From Puccinellia tenuiflora (taxonomy: Eukaryota; Streptophyta; Magnoliopsida; Poales; Poaceae), in contig QRDG01000403.1 in NCBI GenBank assembly GCA_012064385.1, positions 477,433-541,432 on the forward strand: a stretch of DNA of 64,000 nt, in the 5' to 3' direction. The notes beneath the pieces were generated by a model that was not told where the DNA came from, made no database searches, and saw nothing but the letters and a program-made list of their open reading frames with translations. Within the stretch, counting starts at the first letter, position 1, and the number at the start of each line of letters is the position of its first letter. Position numbers and translations under genes: made by a program. Positions 46,621 through 57,662 of this stretch are shown piece after piece.

Positions 46621-47031
46621 GTGGTATCAGAGCCTAGATCTATTCATAGATGTTGGTGCGATTAGAACACAAGTGTTGTGGGCGGTGATATTTTTGTTGC
46701 TACCTTCTCGCGTGTACTTCGTATATTGTTGGATGGTTGGATTGAATCGGCCCGGACCAACTTTACTCGTCCACGCACGAGAGACCGGTTCCACGACTGA
46801 CATGCAACTTGTATTGCATAAGTGGCTGGCGGGTGTCTATTTTTTCAGCTATGGTGAGATGCGATTTGCAATGGGAGGCCTTTAAAAAGGATGAGTAAAT
46901 AAGCGACTCTCATATCACCGTTGTGGCTTTGCGTAGATTAGAACGGTTCTATCTCATGACCCATAGAAGCCACGTAAAATTTGCATAAACAAAGTGGAGG
47001 ACGTCTAACTTTTTTTTTTGCAAAGGGTTTG
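46621..47031 (+). other. PBS and leader of the Angela-like Copia element, truncated
   Basis: TGGTATCAGAGCC (46622-46634) is the initiator-methionine tRNA PBS of plant Copia elements. About 400 bp of leader follows with no gag start. It ends where the Tat-type LTR begins at 47032, so gag and pol are missing here. Confidence 0.75.
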
Positions 47032-48088
47032 TGTCGGAGATTGTCCCCAGGAACTAGGGGTGTCTCCAAGGTATCGTGTAAGGGGCTGAACACGGAGTCA
47101 AACAATCCACAACGTGCTCCGGCGACGGTGCTCGTCAGGCTCGCGGCGGACGACACTGCAGAGATTGACACAAGGTATTACCCAGGTTCAGGGCCCTCTT
47201 GTGGAGGTAAAACCCCTACGTCCTGCTATGGTGTATTGCACTGCTTGGAGAGTTTACAGTACAAGGAGAGAGCTTGTCGAGCTCGAGGTGGCTAACAATG
47301 GCTAGGGTTTCTTCGGAGCTCCTAGGTGAAGAGCCAGTCACCAGGGGTCGAACCCCTTGCTGGGGCGTGCTCCTCCTCCTTTTATAGGCGTCCTGGGCCT
47401 CTTCTGCCCAAACATTTGGGCGGGAAGGGCTACCACATGGCGACGAAGGAGGAGGCGCGGTGCACCGTAAAGGTGAGGTCTACCATAAAGGTGAAGCTCG
47501 TGGACGCAGTCCATGGCAGGGGAACGGCGTCACCAAAGCTGAAAAGGGGCACCGACCAGCTGGACCGGGAGCTGGCGCTTGCCGAGGTGGGAGGTGGCCC
47601 ACGGTGACATCGTCCTTGGAGCGTAGCTGCAGACTGTTCCCTTGTCACCAAAGAGGCAATACTCATTGTCCGCTTTGCTTGGCTCCGCTTTGTTGACTGC
47701 TTTATACATGGAAACGGCAACTGCGGCGTTGTCGTCATCGCGCGTAGGCACGCGCGTCACTCTGCACCCGGCGCTGAGCCCATGTGCGCTCTGCCGCGGG
47801 AGCAGAGATGGCTTCATGAAGAAAGCGCTTCGCGAGGCGAAAAGCCTCGCCAAGCCCTTCAGCTTGGTCCTTGGCAGAATTGCGGGCGGCGTCAGAGACG
47901 CCTTGTCGAAGAGCGATCCCTCGCCAAGGGAAAGAACCCTTGGCGAGGAGAAGAACCCTTCGCGAGGAGAGAAATCCTCGCGAAGCTCGCCAGGCTTGGA
48001 GAGCCTGGTCCTTAGCGAAAATCATCCAAAGAATCTTGCGGGCCCTGGCAGGCCGGCCCGTGGTACCCTGGTTTCCACTGTGCCGACA
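47032..48088 (-). repeat. 3' LTR of the Tat-type element
   Basis: It is 1,057 bp. On the minus strand the TATA box CCTATAAAAGG is at 47389-47398. Upstream of it (U3, 47400-48088) are several short perfect inverted repeats. It matches the other LTR closely except for a block near 47295-47345. The purine tract CGGGGGCTAC (minus strand) borders it at 48089-48098. Confidence 0.9.
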
Positions 48089-48394
48089 GTAGCCCCCGGG
48101 CCCGCGATGGGCACGCCGAGGCCCATGGACGAAGGCGAAGCGTCGAGGGGCCAAAGATGCCTGGCAGGGCCGCGACACGTGTCACGCAGCGGTTGCGCCC
48201 GCGGCCACGACCTCCTCGGCTCCAACGGGCGACGTGGTGGGGCCCGCCACGACTCGAGTGCTGGTCAATAAAGCCTGGGCGCGCAGGCGGCGCCCATTAC
48301 TTCTCCCGTAACTCCTCCGCACACTTCTCCCCACGCCTCCAATCTCTCCAGAGAGCTCCAATCTCCAGAGCACTCTTCTTCTTCTCCGGCGACC

Positions 48395-51300
48395 ATGGCA
48401 CCCAAGAGAGCAGCCGCCGACTTGAAGGGCAAGGCCACCGCGCAGGCGAGCTCGTCTACGGTGGCGGCGCGGGCGGGCACGTCCGCGGCGATGGCGCGCG
48501 CCGCTGCTCTCGAGGGAGCACTGCCGCGGACGCGTGTCACTGCGGCGACGATAGCGACGGTGCGCCACCTGGCGGCGGCGAAAACCAACGAGCACGGCGC
48601 CACCGAACTGAGGCCGGCCGGTAGCAGGCTTACCGACACCTTCTACCCCATCTTTCTTCATACTCTCTACGCCGGCCTGGTACCACCATTCTCTGATTCC
48701 TCCTGGCGATCTTGGAGACGTACCAGATCCAACTCCTTCATCTTCATCCCAACTCCATCCTCATCCTTGCCATCTTCGCCCACTTCTGCGAGGCCTACGT
48801 CGGCATCCGCCCCTCGGTGGCGCTCTTCCGCAGTTTCTATTCTCTTCGGAACTCCGCCAAGGGCGAGCGGCTTGGGTGCGTCTCCTTCCGCATCGTCGAC
48901 GCCAGGAGCGACAACTACATCCCCATCGCCTGGAGTGGCGAGGACGCCGTCACCAAGGTGACGAAAAAGGTCGACAAGTTCCGCGAGAAGTGGCTCTTCG
49001 TCGACGCCAAGGCCACACACCCTCTCCTGGAGGTGCCCGAGGCGCCGCCGAGGAAGTGGGCGCGCTGGGCGAGCGCGGACTTCAGGGGCTCGAAGCTTGA
49101 CGCGGTGTACGTGTACATCCGTCACATCCGCGAGGCAGGGGTCACCGGCCAAATGGTGGCGAAGGACTTCACCAGGCGCCGCATCGCTCCCCTCCAACAG
49201 CACGCCGAGCCGGTGTGGCGATACAACGGCAAGGACGACGCCATGCGGCTAAGCAGGGACGGCTTCGAGCCTGATGTGCTCCGCCAGATTATGAACGTTC
49301 TCTTCACATCGCCGGAGATCCCGTCCGCCAAGAAAGAGGCGGCCAAGCCGCTCATTGTCTTCGCCGAGGAGAGCATAGAGGAGCAGCGCTCGCATATGCC
49401 CACGTTCGACGAGTGGGGAATCGTGCCCGCGGGGCACAGCGGGCCTCGCCCTAACCCGTGGGCGGCGGAGCCGGAGTACGTGGATGAGGCTCCTGAGGCT
49501 GAGGAGGCCGAGTCCGCCGAGGAGGAGGCCTCGAGAAGCGAGGACCCCCTTGGCGAGGACGAGGCTTCAAGGGGCGCTGACCCCGTCGGCGAGGGCGCCG
49601 GATCCTCGAGGAGTGCCCACGCCGAAGTGGACCTCCAGGTGCTCTCCTCCGGCGACGAGGAGGACGCCTTCCGCATCGTCCGCTCCCAGCGCGCCGAGGA
49701 GGAGGAGACGAGCGGCGGCGGAAGAGGGCGCTGCGAGCCCCGCTCCAAGGAGGTCCACGACAGGAGGGCCGCAACCGCGGGAGGCATCCCTCGCGCGGAG
49801 ACAGGAGCGGCCCGGGAGGAGGCCGGAGCAAACCTCATCCAGCCTCCCAAGGCGAAAAAGAGGGTGTGGGTGATGGCTGGCGAGTAAGCCCTCGACTTCT
49901 CCTTCTTCCTCAATATTTCACTTTAAGAATTCCCCCCTTTGAAGGATTTTCGACTTGTCTTCCTTTCAGGCAGCCCGCGGAGCCAAAGAGACGGCGGCTC
50001 GGCGGGGCTGGAGGGACCACCAGCGTCGCCATGGAGACGCCTGCAGCCGGCGAGCCGCAGCAGGCAGTTGTTTCTCCCGCGGTCGAGCACCGCGCGGAGA
50101 CGGTGATGGCCGAGGAGAGCGTAGCGTCGCCGATTCGGGCGGCGACTCCTCCAGCGGCGGAGCACCGCGTGGAGGAGGAGACCGCAGAGGCGGCGGCGTC
50201 GCCAACCAGGGCGGCGACTCCTCCAGTCCAGCAGGAGGCGGAGGAGGAAACCGTGGACGAGGACATCGTCGCGGAGCCGCCTCCAGAGGAGGGGGCCTCG
50301 AGAAGGGCTGACGCGCCTGGGGCCGCGGCGGACGCGGCCGTTGCAGAGGGGGCCGGAGGCGCCCCTGTGGAGCAGGAGGCAGAGACACCTCTGGAGCCCC
50401 CGAGCGACGGGGCCAGGGGCGAGGAGATGCCCAGCCCCCTGAGGGCTCTCGACGCGGGCGGCGAGGGAGACGCCCCCACGAGCCCTCATGCCGCGGCGGG
50501 GGCCGCTACAAGTTCGGGGCAGGATGCCCTAGGCGCCTCGACAAGCGTCGAGGGAACTGCACCCAGCAGCAGCGTGGGAGTCTCCTTGGCGCTGCAAGCG
50601 CCGCATCGCCAAGCGGCCTATCGCCGGATCGTCCTCAACCGGGCGCGGCGAGCGCTCGACGGGCTGGAGGAGCAGCTCGCCAAGGAAGAAGACACCCTGG
50701 CGGAGGAAAGGGCAAGGCTTGGCGATGCCTGGATTCTTCTCCACGAGAGGGTGGAGATGTGTCGCCGGCAAGACGCGTCGGGAAAGGCGGCTCGCGAGGA
50801 AGCGATCCGCTTCGCCAAAGAGACCCGCGACAGCATCAAGCGGGAGGCGCAGGAGGTGATGGAGGAGCTCGACGCCGCCAGGGAAGCACTTGAGGCGGAA
50901 ACCACCTCCAAGCATGACGAGCTGGCGGCCGTGAAGCAGAAGATTGCCGCCGACTCTGAGGCCGCCAAGGCCAGCCTGAACGAGCTCCGCGAGCAACTGG
51001 ACGCCCGCGAGGGGCAGCTGGCGCCTCGCGAGGTCGAGCTGAAACGGCGCGAGGAAGAGCTCGCCCTCCAGGAGAAGGAACTGCAGCGGCGCGAGGAGCA
51101 GATCCAGCTGCTCGCGAAGGACCAGGCCACCCGCGAGGGGCAGCTGGAGGAGCGTGAAGGTCGGGTGGCCACCGACGAGGCCAACCTTGCGGCGGAGCAC
51201 AGGAGGCTCCAAGAAGAGGCTGACCTCAAAGTCAAACTCGTCCGCGAAAACCTCTCAAAGGAGTATGACGAGAAGGTCGCGAAGCACGAGGACCGCCTCA

Positions 51301-51977
51301 AGACCAAGCGCAATGAGCTCGAGAAGCGCGTCAAGGAGCTTGAGCAGGAGGAGAAAAGGTTGACCTCCTGCCTCGAGGTCTCTCGGGAGGCCCAGGCGCA
51401 CGCCGAGGGGAACGCCTTTGCCTTGGAGAGGGACCTGGACGATCTCCGGCAGCAGGTGGGGCCGGTCGCGGCCCTGGTGGAGCAGGCACGAGACCAGCGC
51501 CAGGTTGACCGGTTCATGACGCGCCAGCGTCAAAGCATTCTCCAGAGCTTGGTGAGCCGCGTGCGCGCCGTCGGGAGAGATCTGAGGATCGACGTCCCTT
51601 CCTTCTCCGCGGCGACCGACGACGAAACTTCATACTCGCACTTCTTCGAGCAGTTCCTCGGAAAGCTTGAAGGGGTCGCGAAGAGCTTCGACAAGCGTGT
51701 CGTGGAGGAGAGTCGCGACCTCCTTGTCGTCGCCGTCACCAACGTCTTCAGCAACCTCGTGAGGCTCCAGCCCTCACTTGATCTTGAGGACGTGATGGCG
51801 CCACCGCGCGCCATCAGCGACAAAGCGCGGGAGACCGCCAAGCAGGCCGCCATCGCGTATGCCAAGAAATTCGACCAAGTCTTGGTCTATGAAGACGAAG
51901 GCGACGGCGAGGGAGGTGCCCTAGGAGCAGGAGCTGGCGCGGATGGAGCGGGGACCTCGGGAGGCGCGATGGCCTGA
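48395..51977 (+). pseudogene. Antisense extra gene of the Tat-type element (Transposase_28-like plus coiled coil), spliced
   Basis: It lies on the strand opposite gag. From ATG 48395 (good context, GCGACCATGG) the frame reads MAPKRAAADLKGK to VPPFSD. A one-base loss near 48700 shifts it to the frame with YQIQLLHLHPNSILILAIF and CEAYVGIRPSVALFRSFY, the core of the grass putative gypsy-type transposon domain (PF04195). An 86-bp intron (49884-49969, GTAAGC..TTTCAG) joins MAGE exactly to QPAEPKRRRLGG. Exon 2 (49970-51977) has an Ala/Glu-rich low-complexity part, a long coiled coil (about 50.6-51.5 kb) and a conserved-looking end (SHFFEQFLGKLEGVAKSFD), stopping at 51975. The frame is otherwise open for about 1,160 codons. 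Function unknown; DNA binding or RNA interference with gag-pol are guesses. Confidence 0.82.
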
Positions 51978-53372
51978 ACTCCTTCCTGTAGCTGAACGTG
52001 CCAAGGGCACATTTATCTTAGCCATTTTGATTGTAAACTTTGTAAAAACTTGTCAAGTTATATTTGAGTGTGCTTGTGAATGTCCCTCGGGAAACCTTTG
52101 TCCTTCCCCCTCATGTCTTTTTCGCTCTACGTCTTAGGACCCTCTCTTAGCGCTACACCACCGCCGCTTCGGTATGTGCGAGTCAGTGCTCCACAAGTCC
52201 GGGGGGTGCGTGAGGCCTCAAGAAGTAAGAGCTCCGCGAAGCGCGATGCTTGGGGCTCCCCTTTGACGTGCAAGCAGCCCATGAGGCGTGGAGAGAGAAA
52301 AGAGACTCGAGGAGCAAAGACCAGCAAGAGAAATTCTACCAAGTTCTTGTACTTAGCTTGACGAGGCGTTTTTCGCCTTGAAGAGGGTGTTGGTTCCCTG
52401 GCGAGGCGTTGTTGCCTTGGAGAGGGTGCTTGATGCTTGTAGGGCCTGTTTTCCTGCACTTGGAGAAATAGGCATATCCACAAGCATAGATAGCTAAAGA
52501 ATCTTATGGTGCTCGTAGGTTCCTTCATGTGTGTCTCGCGAGGAGAAACAGGTACCAAGGTTTTGGTGATCCTTGGTGAGTTCACGTGCGCGGGAGCTGA
52601 CCCATGAGTTCAGAGCTCCTTGGGAGTTGACATGCATGAGAGCTGACCCGCAAGTTCAGAGCTCGGATCCCTTGGGTTTTAGTGCTGCCGGGATGCTCCC
52701 GTGGCATGGCACCCTGCTAGCCCCCGCTCGTGAGATACACAGGAGGGATCATACGAGCGAGAATAAAAGCGAATAACACGAGCTAAGCACGAAGTTGACA
52801 AACATGCTGGCGCGATGCGCAAAGGTTCAATTTGGCCTGAAACATAGGCTCATTACACTGGCCTGGCCAGAAGCACAAAAAATCCACCATGCTCTTGGCA
52901 TGGGGTCCACATTCTGTGGCTGAGACTCTCGAGGGGCGTGCCCGAGGCAGACGCATGTAGAGAGAGCTCAGGGGGCCCCTATGCGGGGGTGGCTTTTTAG
53001 CCTGCGTTCCACCATGACCGGCATGGGGATCCACTCGCCAAGACATGGTGCCTGAAGAGTTTACCATGCCGAGGCTTGGTGGCTTGGGAGTCTTCTCGAA
53101 CGGCCCGCGGCAACGTGTAGTAGAGAGGGGAGCCCGAAATTTTTCCTCGTGGAGGGTGATAGCGCGTGGCTCTCCCTTGATGCAAAAAATTGCTCGCCGA
53201 GGGCGATCAGGGGTAGAACTTGCGTAGGTGCTGGATGTTCCAGGGGTTGGCGACAGGGATGCCGTCCTCCGTCTCGAGCCGTGCTGAGCCAGGCTGGCGA
53301 TGTGCACGGCTCTGTAGGGGCATTTCCACATCGGGTGAGAGCTTGTGGAGGCCTGCCCTGGAGAGGACTCTC
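51978..53372. other. Non-coding spacer between antisense gene and pol end
   Basis: Just after the antisense gene stop, T-rich sequence with TTGTAAACTTTGTAAA could hold its polyadenylation signals. The rest, with repeated TTGGCGAGG-like and GCGAGGAG words, has only short frames of no known family. Two frames over 100 codons on the minus strand look composition-driven. Confidence 0.55.
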
Positions 53373-53985
53373 TCAGGACAAGGTCCCCTGCCTTCGAGAG
53401 TGCGTGGGCGGATGTGCGGCTGTGATGATCGCGACGGAAGGTCTTGCTGATAACCTTGCTGCTCTCAGGGCCGCATTGCGGCGGAGCCCTTCAAGCAGCA
53501 GTAGGTCGTCGTTGGGAGTTTTCGTCCACCTCAGCCTCCTTGAAAGCAAGACTCGCGGAGAGCCATGAGTGATCTCGCTGGGGAGGACGGCTTCAGCGCC
53601 ATAGACAAGGGAGAACGGCGTCTCACCAGTTGGCTTTGTTGGCGTGGTGCGGATTGACCAGAGCACCGAGGGGAGCTCATCGATCCAATGCTTGCCGCTG
53701 GCCCTGAGGCGGTTGAAGCTTCTCGTCTTGAGGCCCTTGAGCACCCTCGGCGTTGGCTCGTTTCGGCCTGCCCGTTGCTTCGTGGATGCGCCCCCGAGGC
53801 GTAGCAGATTTGGGCACCGATTGCCTGCCGCAGTAGGTCTTGAAGGCGCCACTGATGAATTGTGAGCCGTTGTCGGTGATGATGCGGTTGGGCACGCCGG
53901 AAACGGCAGACCAGGCTCCTTATGAATTTTACCGCCGACTTCGCCGGAATGGTGCGACAGGCTCCACCTCAGGCCACCGGTTGGC
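53373..53985 (-). pseudogene. Tat-type integrase remnant
   Basis: The core resumes abruptly at RWPEVEPVAPF, then reads PNRIITDNGSQFISGAF with the second catalytic D, frameshifts, and continues VLKGLKTRSFNRLR, WIDELPSVLWSIRTTPTKPT and TPFSLVYGAEAVLP. The zinc domain and first D are missing. Stops and at least two frameshifts break it. The last part to 53373 is not family-like. Confidence 0.85.
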
Positions 53986-53999
53986 GCCGATGGTGACGC

Positions 54000-54730
54000 A
54001 AGCCCCGAGCCACTCGCCTCCAGAGACACTTGTTTTGTCGCGGCCTTCTCCTGGGAGAACAGCTGCTTCTTCTCGCGGGGGCCTCGGGAGGGGTTCCTCG
54101 TCCTCGTCGGTGGGTGACGCACCGCGGCAGCCTTGTAGGCCGCCTGCGCAGCGTACAGGGCGTCCGAGACCACGCCGCGGATGACAATGGTGCCACCCGA
54201 GCCAGGGATCTTGACGAGGTTGTAGGCGTGGTGGGTCACCGCCATGAATTTGGCGAGGGCGGTGTAGCCGAGTATGGCGTTGTAGGGTAGGCCGATGTGC
54301 GCGACGTCGAATCGATCAGCTCGGTGCGGTAGTTGGCCTGGGTGCCGAAAGTGACGGCGAGCCTCACCTGCCCCAAGTGGGTGGTAAGACCCTCTGTCAC
54401 TCCCGAGAAGGGCCTGGTAGGCATGAGCCGCTCGTAGGGCACCTGCAGCTTCTCGAATGTCTCGACGGAGATGACGTTGAGGCCGGCACCTCCAATCAAT
54501 GAGCGTCTTAGAGACGGCGATATTGTTGATGGTGGGGGTGCAGACCAATGGATGGTGCCAATGGTTGACGTGGACTTGGGTTGGTCGCCGGAGTCGAAAG
54601 TAATGGGGCACTGGGACCACTTGAGGGGCCTGGAGGCCTCGACTCCAGGGAGGGCTGCCGCGACCTCGCGAGCGAGTTGCTTGAAGTGGGCGGTTGGAGC
54701 GAGGGGGCCTGAGCCCCACCAAGGATGCAA
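54000..54730 (-). pseudogene. Tat-type aspartic protease and linker, broken
   Basis: The active-site region reads SKTLID then GGAGLNVISVETFEKL in the next frame; an extra base at 54494 separates the catalytic Asp codon from the following glycines. Further on VAHIGLPYNAILGYTALAKF and a frameshift near 54320. The sequence then reaches the pre-RT linker KKQLFSQEKAATKQVSLEAS, after which RT is absent. Confidence 0.85.
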
Positions 54731-54759
54731 GCGGCTCCACGAGGTACCTGGTAGCCCTC

Positions 54760-56373
54760 GTCAGCCTCGGCAGGCCGGTTGTCGTTTGCGGGCTGGGCAG
54801 CGTTGGCCTGGGGGTTCTGCTGGTAGTTGTCGTTGTAGTTTGTTGTTCCAGCGTCGCCCCCCCGCGGCCGCTGCGGCCTCCGTTTGCCTCGCGAGGCCTC
54901 GCGAGCCTCGCGAAGCCTCTTGATGTCGAAGCAGTCCTCGGTGGCGTGAGAGTGCCTGTTGTGGTAGATGCAGAAAGGAACGATCATCCTTCTTCTCAGG
55001 TCCTGCGGCTGGAGTAGCAGCTTGGCGAGACTGCTTGGCGTCAGGCTCTGCCGCGAGGACCGCAGTAGTCTTGTGCTTCTCAGAGGATTCTTCTCTTGGA
55101 CCCCTCGGCGGGGTCCCCTGGCTCGTTCTTGACGAACAAGCGAACCCTCTTAAGCCTTGGCGCACTTGTCCGCCAAGTCGAAAAGCTTGACGATGGTGGT
55201 GATGTTGTTGTGGATGCCGAGCTTCTCGAGCATCCGCACGTCTGTGACCCCAGCCTGGAAGGCCGAAATGACCTGCGCGTCGGTGGCGTTGGGGATCTTG
55301 TTGCGCACTTGGCTGAAGCGCTGGATGTACTTGCGGAGGGTCTCGCCGGGCTTCTGACGCACGGCGCGGAGGTCGTGTAGGTAAGGCCGCGCTCGTACGT
55401 GCCCTTGAAGTTGGCGACGAAGCACCGGCAGAGCTCCTCCCAAGAGTTGATGGACTCGGCGGGAAGGTTGGTGAGCCATGAGGACGCAGAGTCCTTGAGG
55501 GCCATAGGGAACCAGTTCGCCATGACCTTGTCGTCGCCCCCAGCGGCCTGGATGGCCAAAGAGTAGAGCTGCAGGAACTCCAGGGGGTTGTTCTTACCGT
55601 CGTAGCGCGGAGGGAGGTCCGGCCTGAACTTGACCGGCCAAACGACGCGACGAAGGCTGCGAGTGAACGCGGCCGTCGTGCCGTAGGTGACCGTGCCGTT
55701 GGCAAGGGTGGCGCGGAGGTGGCGCCCGGCGGTGGCGATGTCCTGGACGGCGCGGTTGCGGCGTTCTTGCCCGCGCTCGATGCTCACGCGTGCGTCCTCA
55801 GGGGCTCGCTGCACGATCTGGCAGTCATGCGGCGACGACGCGTGCGATGCAGCGCGGCCGTCACGAGGAGGAGCCCCCGCTGGAGCAGGTTGCGGTGCAA
55901 CCGGTGGAGCCGGAGCGGGTGTGGGTAGGAGGAGGCGCGGGAGGTGCGCCGTGCGCCACATCTCCCACGAGCGCAGAGGGAACCAGGGAACGAGACGGTG
56001 CGGGTACCGCGGCGCGAGCGGCGCCGATGAGCTCGGCAACGCGGTTGAGCCAGCCCTCCTGAGCCGCCGGCGTGGGGCGGTACTGCAGCAGCTCCTGCGC
56101 CATGAGGAGCGCGGTCGCCGGGCTGGGCGCAGGGCGGCCCAGCGAGGAGGCAGCACGGTCCCGCGACGGGGGCAGGGAGGAGGCCTCCTCTTCGCCGAGG
56201 TCGTCCTCAGCGTGGTCGATGTCGTCGTCGTCAGGGTGCTCGACGCGGGGCTCGGGATCGACACGGCGCTCCGGAGCAGAGCCCCCACGCGGGCGGCCAC
56301 GCGGGCGGCCTGCGGGAGCGGTGGCGGCGCTAGCCGTCCGGCGAGCGAGACGTTCGGCACGAGAACCGGCCAT
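54760..56373 (-). pseudogene. Tat-type gag, broken
   Basis: It starts MAGSRAERLARRTA at 56373, just after the PBS. The central gag domain (FRPDLPPRYDGKNNPLEFLQ, WEELCRCFVANFKGTYERGL, GETLRKYIQRFSQVRNKIP) lies near 55150-55620. The zinc-knuckle-like FCIYHNRHSHATEDC (C-x3-H-x4-H-x4-C) is near 54960. Reading frames change at about 55870, 55385 and between 55150 and 54990, so the protein cannot be made whole. Confidence 0.88.
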
Positions 56374-56404
56374 GGCTGTGTCGAGGATGAAGACGCGCCT
56401 CAGC

Positions 56405-56424
56405 CCCCTACCTGGCGCGCCAAA
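56405..56424 (-). other. Primer-binding site of the Tat-type element
   Basis: On the minus strand TTTGGCGCGCCAGGTAGGGG follows the 5' LTR end CCGACA directly. Its position and TGGCGC start fix the orientation of the element. Confidence 0.8.
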
Positions 56425-57485
56425 TGTCGGAGATTGGCCCCAGGAACTAGGGGTGTCTCCAAGGTATCGTGTAAGGGGCTGAACACGGAATCAAACAATC
56501 CACAACGTGCTCCGGCGACGGTGCTCGTCAGGCTCGCTGCGGACGACACTGCAGAGATTGACACAAGGTATTACCCAGGTTCAGGGCCCTCTTGTGGAGG
56601 TAAAACCCCTACGTCCTGCTATGGTGTATTGCACTGCTTGGAGAGTTTTCAGTACAAGGAGAGAGCTTGTCGAGCTCAAGGTGGCTAACAATGGCTACTT
56701 GCTGGTCTTTAGATCTAGGGTTTTTGAGCAGGCTCCTGGACTCCAAAAACCGAACCCTTTGCTTGGGCGTGCTCCTCCTCCTTTTATAGGCGCCCTGGGC
56801 CTCTTCTGCCCAAACATTTGGGCGGGAAGGGCTACCACATGACGACGAAGGAGGAGGCGCGGTGCACCGTAAAGGTGAGGTCTACCATAAAGGTAAAGCT
56901 CGTGGACGCGGTCCACGGCAGGGGAACGGCGTCACCAAAGCTGAAAAGGGGCACCGACCAGCTGGGTAGCGGGCTGGCGCTTGCCGAGGTGGGAGGTGAC
57001 CCACAGTGACGTCGTCCTTGGAGCGTAGCTGCAGACTGTTCCCTTGTCACCAAAGAGGCAATACTCGTTGTCCGCTTTGCTTGGCTCCGCTTTGTTGACT
57101 GCTTTATACATGGAAACGGCAACTGCGGCGTTGTCGTCATCGCGCGTAGGCACGCGTGTCACTCTGCACCCGGCGCAGAGCCCATGTGCGCTCTGCCGCG
57201 GGAGCAGAGAAGGCTTCATGAAGAAAGCGCTTCGCGAGGCGAAAAGCCTCGCCAAGCCCTTCAGCTTGGTCCTTGGCAGAATTGCGGGCGGCGTCGGAGA
57301 CGCCTTGTCGAAGAGCGATCCCTCGCCAAGGGAAAGAACCCTTGGCGAGGAGAACCCTTTGCGAGGAGAGAAATCCTCGCGAAGCTCGCCAGGCTTGGAG
57401 AGCCTGGTCCTTAGCAAAATCATCCAAAGAATCTTGCGGGCCCTGGCAGGCCGGCCGTGGTACCCTGGTTTCCACTGTGCCGACA
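56425..57485 (-). repeat. 5' LTR of the Tat-type element
   Basis: It is 1,061 bp with TGTCGG..CCGACA ends. The TATA box CCTATAAAAGG on the minus strand is at about 56780-56790. About 2% of bases differ from the other LTR over the first 265 bp, but a block at 56687-56756 is unrelated in detail. Confidence 0.9.
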
Positions 57486-57662
57486 GTAACCTCCTCCTCA
57501 CATAATGTACAATGATGTTTCTCTGCATGATCTTGTAGATCTTTTCGTTGCGAGTCCAACGAGCCCAAGATCATCGAAACGGAGTCCGGATGCAAAAGAT
57601 ATGCTCGTTTTCGTTATGCTCATTCTGCAGTTTTTCTGAGGGGAGGAAATTCCGGCCCGGGC

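Larger units (their letters stand above)
47032..57485 (-). mobile_element. Tat-type Ty3/gypsy element with antisense extra gene, minus strand
   Basis: Two LTRs (47032-48088 and 56425-57485) begin TGTCGG and end CCGACA. On the minus strand the order is 5' LTR (56425-57485), PBS, gag, protease, truncated integrase, non-coding DNA, antisense gene and 3' LTR. RT and RNase H are absent. Flanking 5-mers (GTTTG, GTAAC) do not match, so the insertion is not a simple one. Extra ORFs antisense to gag-pol are known for Tat-lineage elements such as Grande. Confidence 0.9.

Noticed and set aside
47642..48271. 209-codon ORF inside the Tat-type LTR, repeated at 57044-57505
   Set aside because: Present twice only because LTRs are duplicates; it spans U3 and has no family signature.
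49866..49969. Separate start for a 703-codon ORF at 49866
   Set aside because: The first 35 codons are the translated intron; GT..AG splicing joins the upstream frame exactly.
49910..51865. Several 110-300-codon minus-strand frames under the antisense gene
   Set aside because: Low-complexity Ser/Pro/Arg frames, complements of the Glu/Ala-rich coiled coil.
52127..53331. 152- and 182-codon minus-strand frames in the Tat-type spacer
   Set aside because: No conserved motif, mixed composition, and no upstream signal; likely chance frames in GC-rich DNA.
53373..53560. End of the 455-codon minus-strand frame as pol
   Set aside because: The integrase-like part ends earlier; the last residues are Ala/Arg-rich shadow.
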